Assembly: GCF_037325665.1 (NCBI RefSeq)
Contig: NC_090246.1
Span: forward strand, 92,992,486 to 93,056,485
Origin: Littorina saxatilis
Lineage: Eukaryota > Mollusca > Gastropoda > Littorinimorpha > Littorinidae
Direction: 5' to 3'
Length of the DNA: 64,000 nt
Part shown: positions 47,661-61,506 of the stretch, in pieces
Layout: each line of letters starts with the position of its first letter
Numbering within the stretch: the first letter of the stretch is position 1
Translations under genes and position numbers: made by a program
Notes under the pieces: generated by a model
The model's database searches: none
Told to the model about the DNA's origin: nothing
Seen by the model: only the letters and a program-made list of their open reading frames with translations

Positions 47661-48335
47661 GCAACATAGAAGTAAAGAAAGAATCAGGTCAAACAGGAAA
47701 AGGGGGTTGGGGAGGAGGGAGGTGAGAGGTGGATGTAGCAAAACAATGCCCTCGCGCACAAACAAAGGCGTAGGGTGTTAGTGACAGGAGAAGTGACCTA
47801 GGGGTTAAAAAGTCAATACAGAAAGGTTACATTGGGAGAGGGGGAAAAAGGTTCAGACTGGCCTCTCCGACCTCCATGACTTGAATCCAGTCAGTTCGGC
47901 GCCATCGTGTCGGAGCCAATTAAATTCTACCGCGAAAGAACAAGGAGAAAGGACTGGATTATACCTATTTCCAAACCATTTACAAAGGGAAAGAACAAAT
48001 ATGATTTTAGAGTGTGAATCTTAATTCCACACCGTTTCAATACTAACTTAGATAATATATTCTCTTCTCTTCTTCTTCACTCTATGAATTTTAAGAAGAA
48101 AATTGCATATGGAGAAAAGACAAATATTCCTGTAGTCGCTTTTCTCCACAATAATAGCGTTCTTCATTTCAGAAGTAGAGCGGCACATTTTCATCCCTAC
48201 GTTCATCTCTTTTGTGTGTTTCAAAGGCGAAGCAGTTGGACGAGATCCAAAATTCCTTTGGTTGTAAATAACGGTCAGAATGATTAGATACATGTTAGGC
48301 TCATAAAGCTGATGATAGCATGTTATTTTCACTTT
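47661..48335. other. No gene recognised
   Basis: Unique-looking sequence, with no supported frame on either strand. Confidence 0.45.
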
Positions 48336-48620
48336 GATCGACTGGTTTAGATGCTGGTTTAGATGCTGGTTTAGATGCTCGTGTAGATGCACGCTGGAGG
48401 TGGATTGGACGCCAACTGTAGAGAGAGATGGGACCGTGATATAGAACAGATATCACCGTTCACCTCATCGTCAAGACATCAAGGGCATCATCATCGTCGT
48501 TCACTTCATCGTCAAGACATCAAGGGCATCATCAACACCGTTCGCCACATCGTCAAGACATCAAGGACATCATCATCACCGTAATTGATATCATCGTCAA
48601 GACGTTAAAGACATTGTCTT
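48336..48620 (+). repeat. Short tandem repeats (13 bp and ~48 bp)
   Basis: TGGTTTAGATGC repeats three to four times at 48342-48385. CATCGTCAAGACATCAAGGG-type units of about 45-48 bp repeat four times at about 48466-48612. Confidence 0.75.
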
Positions 48621-49759
48621 CATCACCGACGTCGTGTATAAACACTCCGAGAACTTTACAGCCGCACATTCGGCAAGATCAAACTCTAAATACCTGATCC
48701 TTGACCTGTAGCGCCGAGTGCGTCGATGCATGAAGATGAGTAACCAAAATTAAAGCCGTTTTTCACTCATTGTAGTTGTGTTCGTCCAGTTGCTTCCAGT
48801 ATTTATTCTTTCTGTTGATCCATTTGAGTCTGTCTATCGTTCAATTAAAGTGAAAAGAACCACGCATTTCACTAACTATAAAACGAACAGCCGCCAAATA
48901 ATCATACCCTAGACAACATTAACAAAATTCGAGATTAAATCTTGAAAGAGCCGGACACGTAAAAATCCCCACATCGGATTGTGACAACCTGCGTCGATCT
49001 GCGAATTCAATTGTGCGAAAAATGTCTCCTGCGTAAAGGAAGCAAACGGGACGTAGGATTTTGGTATAAGTCCAAGTGGAAGGAAAAAATCGAGAAACAA
49101 ATTATTTAAAAAGGCAAATCTCTGTTGTTGAACCTTATGGGTTGCCGAAGAAGTAATGGTAGCTTTACCACACCAGGTATTTTATTGTTTCACATCGGGT
49201 TAAGTGTGAAACGAGACTAAATGCTTCTGTGTTCTGAACATGTGCACGAATGAGATAATGCTATGACAAGGATGGCAGATCCTGCAGAAACGAATACCAG
49301 TTATTATGAGAAATGCTCTCGTGGGCTGGTGTGCGAACGCAACTTAAAAGGGTTAAACTATGTCAGTGTGCACAGACGCAGAACTAATAACCTGACATGT
49401 TGGAAACTTAGTGACGTTTTGGGAAACGAAAGAAAATGCTTGAAGTTTGGTAGTTTGATGGATAGAGGGAATGGTTACGTAGGGCGGAACATTTAGTTAA
49501 GTTCTTGAAAAGGAGATGATGATTATACATTGAAATCTGACAAAGTGTAAGATGAAACGGGCGGTGTGAGGGTGGGAGGGGGGAGGGATGAGTGCGAATC
49601 ATTTTGCAAGTGCATGTGTGAGAGGGCCGATGAAGGGCGCTCTTTGATGTTGCAATAACACATTTTTGGGCGGCATGTCATTTCGTCCAAAAGTAGATTG
49701 AATCACCGTATAATTGGTCCCTCCTTGACACAGCGTCTCCCACCAAATGCCCCACCCTA

Positions 49760-49763
<4 letters not shown>
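48621..49763. other. No gene recognised
   Basis: No domain or splice-supported exon seen. The 77-codon plus-strand frame at 49263 has no recognisable family. Confidence 0.45.
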
Positions 49764-49834
<71 letters not shown>

Positions 49835-49925
49835 CAGAGAGACAGAGACAGACACAGAGAGAGACAGAGAGAGACAGAGACAGAGACAGAGACAGAGAGA
49901 CAGAGAAAGAAAGAGAGAGAGAGAA
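49764..49925 (+). repeat. (GA)n / GACAGA microsatellite
   Basis: Pure GA to about 49813, then GACAGA mixtures. Confidence 0.95.
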
Positions 49926-50536
49926 CCGCACGAAAAGGAAGGAAGAATAAAAACAAAGGAAAAAGACAGAAAACAGAACGGTAAGGAAGAGAGATGGCAA
50001 AAAAGAATGAATGACAGAAAGAAAGAACACAAAGTGAGAAAAGAAGCACCGTATATTTTCTTTCAAAAATAAATCAAAACAAATAACTCTTTTAGCTCTG
50101 TGCATCGCCAGGAGTGTGTATTCATGAGATTAGTAACACGATTGCTTGACCTGTAAATGATAAATCATAATCTAAACCTAATTATGTTTTATGCTTGTCA
50201 TCAGTTGTAGGTGGTGGAATGGAGGGGGTGGGGGGGGGGTCAGTCCCAAACAGTCGCATTCCTCTTTGGAAAATCGTCAAAGCTCGAACAATAACACATC
50301 AGAACACAAAATGTCAAGATATTTGCATACACAGACAATAAAACACTATCGTTCTAAAGCTTTACTGCAAACCCTACTCCCAACGCCGTTCTAATCTCCT
50401 TCTCAACAGATAGCTTTCTGGAATGTTTTTCCAGTTTTACAACCCTTCAGAACACAACTACTTCTTGCTACACTTGTCTTTCTCAGTCCTACCAATGTTC
50501 GTATGCTTCTAGCACACTACGCGAAAAGGACACTAT

Positions 50537-51995
50537 AGAAAATACTACATGGCTTGCTGTGTCGTACCAGATTTACACGAGTTGTTTTTTTAAATATTGA
50601 ACTGCGAGCGAAAGCGAGCTGTTCACTATTTGAAAAAGCAACGAGTGTAAATCTGGTACGAAACAGCAAGCCATGTAGTATTCTGTTTATCCTACATAGG
50701 GGAAGGGCTCCTAATATGGACCACTTTTTGTTTCATGCTGATAACTGGTTTGTTTTCTTGCGAAGAAGTTTCATTTTGTGTTTGGTAGTCCTTCTCTCTT
50801 TGGTTAACCGTTGGGCCTAATTAGAGTAAAATACCTTTGATAGACATTCAGCAAAAATTAAATACAGAAAAAATCACAAATGGTCCATATTAGGCGCCCA
50901 GGCTCCTAATATGGACCAGTAAAGCGGCCTTCACGAATCACTGTAAAAAGCCCCCTATACTTCAAAATAACATGATACAACTTAGTGTGCAAGTCAGACT
51001 AATTAAAAGATGCTTTAGATTTATCTGTTTCGGGTTGATGAGAGCATTATTTGGAGCACACAAGGAAACTAAAGAAGCTTATCAAAAACAGAGTGAAAAT
51101 AAGGGAAATTATCAACTTCCACGAAAAGAAAACTATTCGTTATATTTTTTTGAAATCTCGAGGGCTAGTTATAGGTTATTTCCAGCAAGCTTCTAAATGA
51201 ATTAATGAAAATAGCCTTTAGCTTTTAATTTCTTCGATTTGTTGAAGGTGGTCCATATTAGGAGACTCATACATACTTTGAGTTTTTGCTATTATTTTTT
51301 GTTTGCAGTAGAAACTCGGGGTCAAAACTGCTAAAATGTAACAAATACGGTCTTATTTGTCATATATAGCAAATTTTGTGTGGTAAAAGCTTTGGCTGTG
51401 GACAGAAACGAGTCCGTTTTAGGCGGCAAATTTAGAGTGAACGCTGCCAAAGGTGAAAAAAAGAGAAACAGCCTAACGGTTTTGAGGTTTGTGTTTCTGC
51501 AACTGTTTTGACATGTGCAAGTTATCCAGTGAGGGTGAATACAGCGAATGAAATTGTTTTTAGCGCTCTAGCGCCGTTAGTTTGTCAGAACAGGAGGTGG
51601 TCCATATTAGGAGCCGGTCCATATTAGGAGCCCTTCCCCTACTGTACTTACGTGTATTTTACTGAAAATGTCCTGCAGTCGAGGCAGCCGCTAAATTGAA
51701 GACGCTTGTTTTGGAACCTCGATCTCTTTTAAAGCCTCGTGCAATCTATTACGTAAAAGCAAAGAAACGTCACTCTGAAAGTGTGGTGTGACGTGTTAGT
51801 TCTAATGATTCATCGAGGGTAATTAGCGAGCGCAATTTTTGTTTCTATAATGTCTCGGTGACTTTGGCATCATAAGCAGTGGAAAAACAGGTCCCTGCCA
51901 GACTTGCTTGACATGACCTCATTTACATGATATACACACGTGTGATTTGAACGATTATTATCTCACGGGTGTTTCTCTCACGTATGTAGGATAAA
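50537..51995 (+). mobile_element. Composite repeat T-H, interrupted by MITE M
   Basis: H part is 50537-50690 (hairpin arms from AATACTACATGGCTTGCTGT) and T part resumes at 51640 and ends with ACGTATGTAGGATAAA at 51995. The two are separated by the MITE at 50699-51639. Inverse orientation to 20768-21290. Confidence 0.75.
50699..51639 (+). mobile_element. TA-flanked MITE (family M), 941 bp
   Basis: Terminal inverted repeats GGGGAAGGGCTCCTAATATG and the complement, TA at 50697-50698 and 51640-51641. The uninterrupted T-H copy has a single TA at the corresponding site (21123-21124), proving the insertion and its 2-bp duplication. No transposase frame. Internal ATATGGACC / GGTCCATAT words recur several times. 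Confidence 0.9.
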
Positions 51996-52122
51996 TACCG
52001 ATAGGACACAATGCAAAAGATAATTAACACTATGCAAAATAACAATTATGACACAATGCCAATGGAAAACTGCGCCAACGGCGATTAACACTGTGCCAAA
52101 AGGATAATACAAGGATACTCGG

Positions 52123-52129
<7 letters not shown>

Positions 52130-52153
<24 letters not shown>

Positions 52154-52270
52154 TGGCTGTGTGTGCGTGTGTGTTTGTGCGTGCGTGCGTGTGTGTGGTC
52201 ACATGCGCGCGTGTGTCTGTGTGTGCGTACGTGTGTCTGTGTGTCTGTATGTGTGTGTGAGAGTTGAGGT

Positions 52271-52327
<57 letters not shown>

Positions 52328-52350
52328 ATTATGTGTGTGAGAGTTGGTGT

Positions 52351-52425
<75 letters not shown>
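52130..52425 (+). repeat. GC and GT microsatellites
   Basis: GCGC run at 52121-52136, mixed GT/GC to 52260, then long GT tracts at 52272-52320 and 52353-52423. Confidence 0.95.
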
Positions 52426-52426
<1 letters not shown>

Positions 52427-52615
52427 CTTCAAACTATTCAAATAACTGAGGAAGCGTACTTTCATCTCTAAGAGCATCAAGAACAAATCATAAGCGTCGC
52501 GATCGTTTTTGGTGCAGTATAAAATTAAAAACAGGAGCTTTTAAAAAATTGTTTTTGTATAGAATACCAGATGCACCAGACTATACAGTACAAGATAACA
52601 GAGAGATAAGAGAGA

Positions 52616-52830
52616 TGGAAATAGAGAGAGAGAGAGCGAGAGAGAGAGAGACTGAGAGAGCGAGACAGAGAGAGAGACAGACAGACAGACACAGACAGGC
52701 AGACCGAGAGACAGAGACAGACAGACAGACAGACATAGAGAGACGGAGATAGACAGCGAGAGACAGACAGAGAGACAGAGACAGAGACAGACACACAGAC
52801 ATACAGACACACACAGACAGACAGGGATAT
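52616..52830 (+). repeat. GA / GACA microsatellite
   Basis: Mixed GAGA, GACA and CAGA units. The Ser/Leu and Arg/Glu frames here are spurious. Confidence 0.9.
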
Positions 52831-52935
52831 AGACGAGAGTGGGAGGGCTAGATAGAGATGTGAGGAACTGGAGACGAACAATGCAGATTCAATCTTCTTT
52901 TAGACAATTGCTGAAGTAGGCTACTTCAAGATGTA

Positions 52936-53284
52936 ACAAGAAATTCCTCCGATAGGAAAAACACCCCCGTCAAGGGAAATAACCTTCTCAGTTGGTGGCA
53001 GTGAGAATGGTTATTTCCCTTTGACCAACGGGGGTGTGCCTCTATAAGTCCTTGTAGAATCTTAATCCACCAATAACTCCCTAACCGTCTCGGGAATGTA
53101 TAGAACCTGTTCACCAAGTTTGGTGACGATCGGTCCGTTCATTCTTGAGATCTACTTGCGAACACAAACACACAAACAAACACACAAACACACAAACAAA
53201 CACACAAACACACAAACAAACACACAAACACACAAACAAACACATCGAGTGAAACCTATACACACCCCTATACCGGGGGTGTAA
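52936..53284 (+). mobile_element. Hairpin element B, copy 3
   Basis: ACAAGAAATTCCTCCGATAG to CTATACCGGGGGTGTAA. The hairpin lies at about 52967-53035. It contains an expanded CACAAACAAA tract (53163-53242) where other copies have a short one. Confidence 0.85.
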
Positions 53285-54170
53285 TAACCATGTGATTGAT
53301 AAGGGGGAAACAGAAGTGTTATTAAAAAAATCTGCGTTTGAAGTTTTCTTTCTCTTTATTCTGAACCTATCAACTTGTGAACACCCATGGCCCGGATTAC
53401 GAAGTGCGTCTTTTTTTAAACGGAGAGCGAGAGAAAGAGAGAGAGAGAGAGAGAGGGTGGGTGGGGGCGGGAGAGGAGGGCGAGACAAACAGATAGAGAG
53501 ACAGCAACACGTGACGGACACAGGCAGATATGGAGAGACGGACGGACAGGCTGACTGACACACAGACAGAAAGGGAGAGACAGGCCGGCTCCATAGTGCT
53601 CTCAAAAATTAAACGCCGATCAAATGTTCTTCCTTTGAGTCTTTTAGAACGAAGCAATTGCTTCAAAAATTCAAAATACCCATCAGTATAGTAGAAAACT
53701 GTACTCTATGATTGATGTCTTGTCCAATTTTCAAAAATGTTGACTGATAAATGGCAGCTAAACAAAAATAACAAAAAAATACACCCTCCGCTAGGTAGTA
53801 CTGGGGCCTTAAGGGCTTCTTACACCAGTCGATTTTGCTGCACGCGACGCGACCAGCTGTGCACAACTATCGTACGGAACAGTTCGAAGGACCCATTTTG
53901 AATTCACTGCTACAAGATTGTACACTATATGCAGAAGCATCGGTCGCTCAATCTCAAATTAGGCGCTTAGAACTATTTTAGGATATACGCCATTTAAATA
54001 TCCTCATTAAATTGCATTTAAGTTGCATTCTGATTTCGTGCGTGTCATTGAGCAGCTGAATGAAAACTCAAATCTGCCCTGTTGCTGACTAAACGCGCAC
54101 AGTGTTGAATGCATTGCCGGTGGGAAAGTGTATGAACTGACTCTTCTACAGGCAGTTGCACTGATTCGGC
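53285..54170. other. No gene recognised; GA-rich tract
   Basis: GA/GACA-rich sequence at 53420-53590; the rest looks unique. Confidence 0.45.
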
Positions 54171-54960
54171 AAAATCACATAGTGCACTGTTTACGTGCGA
54201 ACCATGATCACGTACATGTTTGCGTGCCTGATATATATATATGCAAGAGGCTGTGTGAACGGATCTTTTTGACAATAATTATAGACTGTTGTTATATGCA
54301 GCGAAGTTGAATCGTATAACATTTCAACGAGACCCTACATCCACAAGAGTAGACCGAAAAGAGAGTGACAGAAGGAACAAGAAATTCCTCCGATAGGAAC
54401 TACACCCCCGTCAAAGGGAAATAACCGTCTCAGTTGGTGGCAGTGAGAATGGTTATTTCCCTTTGACCAACGGGGGTGTCCGTCTATACCAGGCCTTGTA
54501 TAATTTTAATCCACCAATAACTCCCTAACCGTGTGTTTGACTGGTCCCAATTTTTGTAAGGACCGTCTCAGGAATGTATAGAACCTGTTCACCAAGTTTG
54601 GTGACGATCGGTCCGTTCATTCTTGAGATCTACTTGCGAACACAAACACATCGAGTGAAACCTATACACACCCCTATACCGGGGGTGTAACTATACCGGG
54701 GGTGTAAATAGCGAACTGCACTGTCTACGTGAGAACCATCACCAATTTTGCGTGCTTTATATGCAAGAGGCTGTGTGAACGGATCTTTTTGACAATATAG
54801 CCTGTTGTTATACGCAGTGAAGTTGAATCGTATAGCATACCACTGAGACCAGACAGCCACACACAGAAAAATGACAGGAAGGGGGGGGGGCAACAGAGGC
54901 GGGGGGGGGGGGGGGGTGTAGCAAAAAAAAGTGAAGGACACAGCGAACTGCACTGTCTAC
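54171..54960 (+). repeat. Duplicated ~170-bp segment flanking hairpin element B
   Basis: TGCAAGAGGCTGTGTGAACG and GAAGTTGAATCGTATA words with their context at 54176-54350 recur at about 54712-54880; the phrase AACTGCACTGTCTACGTG starts a third partial copy near 54943. Hairpin element B copy 4 lies between the first two. Confidence 0.7.
54377..54690 (+). mobile_element. Hairpin element B, copy 4
   Basis: ACAAGAAATTCCTCCGATAG to CTATACCGGGGGTGTAA, with the last 17 bases repeated once more to 54707. The hairpin is at about 54403-54476. Confidence 0.85.
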
Positions 54961-56096
<1,136 letters not shown>

Positions 56097-56745
56097 TATC
56101 CTGAACTCAGGTAAAATGAGTTACTTCCCTTCGGGTCTCATTTATTCCTGACAGGTTGCCTTTGTTTTCCTTCTCTGGAGAGGAAATCGATGTTTTTTTT
56201 TTTTTTTTTTTTACATATTTAGAGCTTTTCGTAATGTTTTATTGATATAAGCAGATTCCCGATCGTCGATAATGATTTTTCATGGTGTTTTGTAATGTTT
56301 AAATTACAAAGGAATTGATATGTAAGACAGTTTCAAGCGAGCTATCTTTCGCGGGTGTATTTACTGTGCAAACAACTCTAAATATGGCAAAAGTGTCACG
56401 TGATAATCAATTTTGGCTACGAAGCAGACAACACTTTTTTCCCGTAACCAGTTGGGAGTGATGCAACAATATCACGGTCTCCTTCCCACAGCAGTCTCAA
56501 CATTTCGACTTGTTTTAACCTCAGAACGATGTCTTTATCATAACTGTGAAGAACAGAACGGAGATCACTGTCGAAGTCGGCCAATCTGCAATCATTTTCG
56601 TCTCAGTTCGTTTATTCTCAGAAAAATTAACGAAAAACATGGGAGATAACTCTGTATTCTTATTTTGATAGATTCCGCGCAGTAATTATGCACCCGGTCA
56701 GAGAGATATGCCGGCGATACGGCATGGACCGATGATGAACAGAAT
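56097..56745 (+). mobile_element. Insertion element K, copy 2
   Basis: Colinear with 17169-17780 from TCCTGAACTCAGG to a GAACAGAATG word. Shared landmarks are ATAAGCAGATTCCCGATCGT, a TTAAATTACAAAGGAATTGA word and a CTGTGAAGAACAGAACGGAG word. The flanks GTTGCTCC / GTAGCTCC suggest a decayed 8-9 bp target duplication. Confidence 0.75.
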
Positions 56746-57481
56746 GGTAGCTCCCATGCATATACAGGCGGGTCAGCTTTGATTTTGCTTGCCTGTGATT
56801 TGGTTGGTGTTCTGGTATTATTTATATCTATACATTACCCCAGCAAATAGCTGTCCCCGTGATACTTTCATGCAGGTGCTGACAAAGTACTTTTAATGTT
56901 CCTCTCTTTTCGTGCTGTTTTCACGAAGTTGCTAACAAGGTACTTTTTAGTGTTCCTCTTGGTGCTCTTTTATAGGTTCGAGTCATTAAGGAGAGGTTAT
57001 GGGACCTGAACACAGGAAAATCTTATCAACAAAGCTACTGTAACAACACTTAATATATATTACTATTGTGCTAAACCTTTAGTGATGTGATTCGTGCTAG
57101 GTGAGAGCAGAAGCACCTAAATAGCCTGTTAACAGAGATGACTTCGCCACAGGTTCTCGTAAAAAGCAATGACCATTAAAACTGGCAGCCCTTGGTAGGT
57201 CAGCTTTGATTTTGCTTACCTGTGGTTCAGTTTTTGTTCTGCCATTTTCCGAGTCAGCTGATCGGCCCGCCATATAACCAAGGATATTGACCTTCGTAGT
57301 CAAGGTCACGAAGATTATGCTTGGCCCTGCATGCCATGAAAAAAACACAAGTTCGAACCACCGACTTGTAAAACGTATGTGCGCTCGCATGCATACATAC
57401 TTTATCAGACTATGGTGACTGTGGTTTTTTGGGGGGGTTAAAAGTTATCTGTATAAAACAAGGCCTTGGTGAGCTTTGTCA
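56746..57481. other. No gene recognised; one ~45-bp direct repeat
   Basis: GTCAGCTTTGATTTTGCTTG and its neighbours at about 56772 recur near 57197. No supported exon. Confidence 0.45.
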
Positions 57482-57862
57482 TTCTTTCTTTTCTTTATTT
57501 GGTGTTTAACGTCGTTTTCAACCGTTCAAGGTTATATCGCGACGGGGAAAGGGGGGGGAATAGGATAGAGCCACTTGTTAATTGTTTCTTGTTCACAAAC
57601 TGAAGCACTAATCAAAAAATTGCTCCAGGGGCTTGCAACGTAGTACAATATATGACCTTACTATACTGGGAGAATGCAAGTTTCCAGTACAAAGGACTTA
57701 ACATTTCTTACATACTGCTTGACTAAAATCTTTACAAACATTGACTATATTCTATACAAGAAACACTTAACAAGGGTAAAAGGAGAAACAGAATCCGTTA
57801 GTCGCCTCTTACGACATGCTGGGGAGCATCGGGTAAATTCTTCCGCCTAACCCGCGGGGGGT
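57482..57862 (-). mobile_element. Mollusc-type SINE with AAAG-rich tail
   Basis: On the minus strand it reads from CCCGCGGGTTAGGCGGAAGA through GGCGACTAACGGATTCTG to GAAAACGACGTTAAACACCA and AATAAAGAAAAGAAAG. The 3' part recurs at 63077-63192. Confidence 0.7.
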
Positions 57863-59080
57863 AGCTTTGTCATAAAGTCTCTCTTATTTTCACAGGTTAA
57901 AAAAAAATGTTACGTAGCCCTTCAGTTAAAATTTAGGGGACCTCATTTTAGCAAAGGCTCTAACTAAAGGCAGGTCTATGCTAAAGGTAAGCTGCAATTA
58001 CGTGCAATAAGTCTCATTTTTACAGAGTGACCCCCCCCCCCCCAAAAAAAAAAAAAATAAATAAAAAGAAGACATTAACGAACTACTTTAAACTTCGGGC
58101 TAGTGTCTCTTCAAAACGCATCCCGACAGGTGCGGAGGGTGACCATACATCACCGGCGGGAGGCTCTCCAATTAACCGCAAAGCCGCAACAGGTTGTAAG
58201 ACAGTAATTAGCGGCCAGACCCATCTTCCCTTCCTTGAGCCACCACTCGAAAGGTCGGCAGCAGTGAGACTTAATCCTTGATCCCAGGGCAGTCGAGGTA
58301 GCGTTGGGGAGATTTCGAGCAGCACGGTTGTTGCAAGGTACCACACTTCGCAGAAGGAGAGAACCATGGTGGTGTAGCCTATTCAAACCGAGGTAAAGTG
58401 GTGAAAAGCGATATTTTTTCTTTGAAATCCCATTCATTCTGTAAACGCCAAGCATAATTCTGTAGGGCCAAGCATAATCTTTGTGATCCCCTTTTTAAGG
58501 GGCATAGATTTTCGAAAGAAAAAGGCATCATATTGAGCGGACACTGCATAACATACACATCGTAGTCAGTTATTTGCTGCGATCGTGGTTTTAAATGGTC
58601 AACCGTACGTTTTTCCTGTTTGAATCCGAAAAGCGGGGCGCAACTCTTCCACAATGCTTGCAAATCCTGACAGAATTACATGATTACCGAATAACGTCTA
58701 TTTTGGACACTGATCTAGTATTTTACCAAATCAGTCTAATCAAGCTTGTAGCTTCGCCTTGTACAAGACACACGTGCATACTTGTTCTACGCCCGTCCTT
58801 ACAACAACCGTACCGCTCCAAATATCTCTCCGCATTGTCAGTGAAGGCCGGTGCTCTCAATCTCACGAGAGATGATAAAGCAGCACAAATCTGCAAGTTG
58901 GTGGCAAAACACACGCCTGTTGGTGCCAAAAGGTGGAACTACATCTTTCATGTGACGTTTGATCAAATGCCAGAAACGTGGTTTTAGGCGGATGGATAAG
59001 GAAAACGGCGGCTGTTCGGCGTTTTAATGTCGTCTGCTTCCTGGTGTAAATAAATCCGTGTTAAACCTGTCCGAGTGTGT

Positions 59081-59119
<39 letters not shown>

Positions 59120-60021
59120 TGTGTGTGTGTGTGTGCATTTCCATGTATGTGCGTTGCATACCTACAACCCGAATTCTCTCATACATATAGACAATATATG
59201 CGTCGAAGGAAATTGCACAAACACGAGCCGAGAGAAAGGATCGAATAAGGGGAGGAAGCCGAGCAAGAAGGAATGAAGGAGGGAAAGCAGGAAAAAGAAA
59301 AGCAAAAGATAAAGTTCCACTCGTATGTCATCTAACATGAGTATCATTTGTCATTTAAAAACAATAAACACACACACATTTGTATTCTTATGATTATAAG
59401 AATATTAACATTATACAACAGGAAGAAGGGCACCTTCTTATTGATGTGTTCACCTGTTGTTTTGTTCAACAGTTTTGAGACGCAGACTGCTGAGACTCAG
59501 ACTGAGCAACCACCGACTGGGTGATTAGGGGCATGTTCCGGGGTTTGACCCCGACTTTAGATGGGGGGAAAAAGAGACACAAAAAAACACAGCAAAGCCA
59601 CCGCAAGGGAGGGATGGTTGTCGCGCTCTAGCTCCCGCTCAACGAGGCACCCGAGCCGGAGGTGGTGTCAAGTAGCGTCATGGAGTTAGTTTGGAGATTC
59701 AGCTGGATCATCATTATGTGTCAGTCACGTGCTGGCAGTCAGCACTACCGTTGTGGGTCTCTTTTCACTTTGAAGTTGTGGTGTCACAGTTCCAGGGGCA
59801 AGTGCCTTGGCCTCTGGTGGTTTGTCTGGAGGCGGTTTGGTTGTAAAGAGTCTTAGATGCCACAGCCTCGACAGTCTAAGGTCCTATGCGTGTCTGGAGG
59901 CACAACACCGACTGAGTTATATCAAACACTGTACATAAGGAAGACGTGGAACTTGCGAAGAAAATGCGAAAAAGTGTTTGTGGGTTATCGTCCCTAGTCA
60001 CATGCTGACGGCGAAAACAAA
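57863..60021. other. No gene recognised; one unassigned open frame
   Basis: A 130-codon plus-strand frame (58595-58987) is not low-complexity but shows no known domain and no clear splice context. A GT tract lies at 59084-59135. The rest looks unique. Confidence 0.4.
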
Positions 60022-60148
60022 ATGGCGGATCGCGTAGGTACCGATCGCGTGCGAGGTGGTGGTAAATTGTGCTCGGCTTTTTGTTGCAAGAACGCCCGTT
60101 ACAAACAGAGCTGATTCGGGAAAACTTTCCACAAGTTCCCTAAAGAAG
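60022..60148 (+). pseudogene. THAP-type zinc finger remnant, N-terminal half
   Basis: From ATG 60022 the frame reads a short leader, then KLCSAFCCKNARYKQS, an in-frame TGA at 60112, then FGKTFHKFPKEE. The CxxxC pair near the start and the FHKFP motif are hallmarks of the THAP C2CH DNA-binding domain, as in human THAP1 (CSAYGCKNRY and FHKFP). Repeat A copy 6 begins right after, at 60149. The second half is at 61507-61691. The stop makes a pseudogene the simplest reading; a sequencing error or a later start is possible. It could be a host gene or a P-type transposon relic, since both carry this domain. Confidence 0.6.
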
Positions 60149-60997
60149 AAACAAGTCGCGTAAGGCGAAAATACAATATTTAGTCAAGTAGCTGCCCTTT
60201 TTCAGCAAGACCGTATACTCGTAGCATCGTCAGTCCACCGCTCATGGCAAAGGCAGTGAAATTGACAAGAAGAGCGGGGTAGTAGTTGCGCTAAGAAGGA
60301 TAGCACGCTTTTCTGTACCTCTCTTTGTTTTAACTTTCTGAGCGTGTTTTTAATCCAAACATATCATATCTATATGTTTTTGGAATCAGGAACCGACAAG
60401 GAATAAGATGAAAGTGTTTTTAAATTGATTTCGAAAAAAAAATTTTGATAATAATTTTTATATATTTAATTTTCAGAGCTTGTTTTTAATCCGAATATAA
60501 CATATTTATATGTTTTTGGAATCAGCAAATGATGGAGAATAAGATAAACGTAAATTTGGATCGTTTTATAAATTTTTATTTTTTTTTACAATTTTCCGAT
60601 TTTTAATGACCAAAGTCATAAATTAATTTTTAAGCCACCAAGCTGAAATGCAATACCGAACCCCGGGCTTCGTCGAAGATTACTTGACCAAAATTTCAAC
60701 CAATTTGGTTGAAAAATGAGGGCGTGACAGTGCCGCCTCAACTTTCACGAAAAGCCGGATATGACGTCATCAAAGACATTTATCAAAAAAATGAAAAAAA
60801 CGTTCGGGGATTTCATACCCAGGAACTCTCATGTCAAATTTCATAAAGATCGGTCCAGTAGTTTAGTCTGAATCGCTCTACACACACACACAGACACACA
60901 CACAGACACACACACAGACACACGCACATACACCATACCCTCGTTTCGATTCCCCCTCGATGTTAAAATATTTAGTCAAAACTTGACTAAATATAAA
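60149..60997 (+). repeat. Repeat A, copy 6
   Basis: Same subfamily as copy 3, from AACAAGTCGCGTAAGG to the TTTAGTCAAAACTTGACTAA hairpin. It sits between the two THAP pieces. The GTAAGG five to ten bases inside the copy is a possible 5' splice site. Confidence 0.85.
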
Positions 60998-61506
60998 AAG
61001 GTGGGTTGTGCAGTGATTATTTCATCAGGTTTACCTTCTTCAGAATGAGAATGCAATGGCTCGAGTCAACTCACTCAGATAAGCCAACTGTCGCTGGGCA
61101 TTTTTGTCTGCTATGATACTACAGTATTTATAGAACTAATATGCAAATGAAATATTACAAACATAGCATGGATCGGTTCATCCTGAGATTTCTGTACTAG
61201 CTGTACTATGTACGCGTGTGTCTGCGTGTGTACCTGTGCCTGTGTACACTGTACTTACGACTGTGAGTGTGAGTCAGCAGTCAGTACAAAACAACAGTTT
61301 ACACTTGATGACAAACTACCCGTGGGAATATTTGCCGAAATCTTTATCAAACCTTGCTTACGGGAAAACTACAGTACAAAGGTACATCACTCATCCGTTT
61401 TGCGTTCAGGCAGAGCGTTAGATTTAGACTGAAGATCTGATTTATTTTTTGTCTTTCCTTTTTGCTTAGTTTAACAATAACATTGTTGTTTTTATTGTCA
61501 AACTAG

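Noticed and set aside
58595-58987. A 130-codon open frame as a host gene
   Set aside because: Not low-complexity, but no domain, no convincing splice sites, and an alternative minus-strand frame overlaps; left unassigned.
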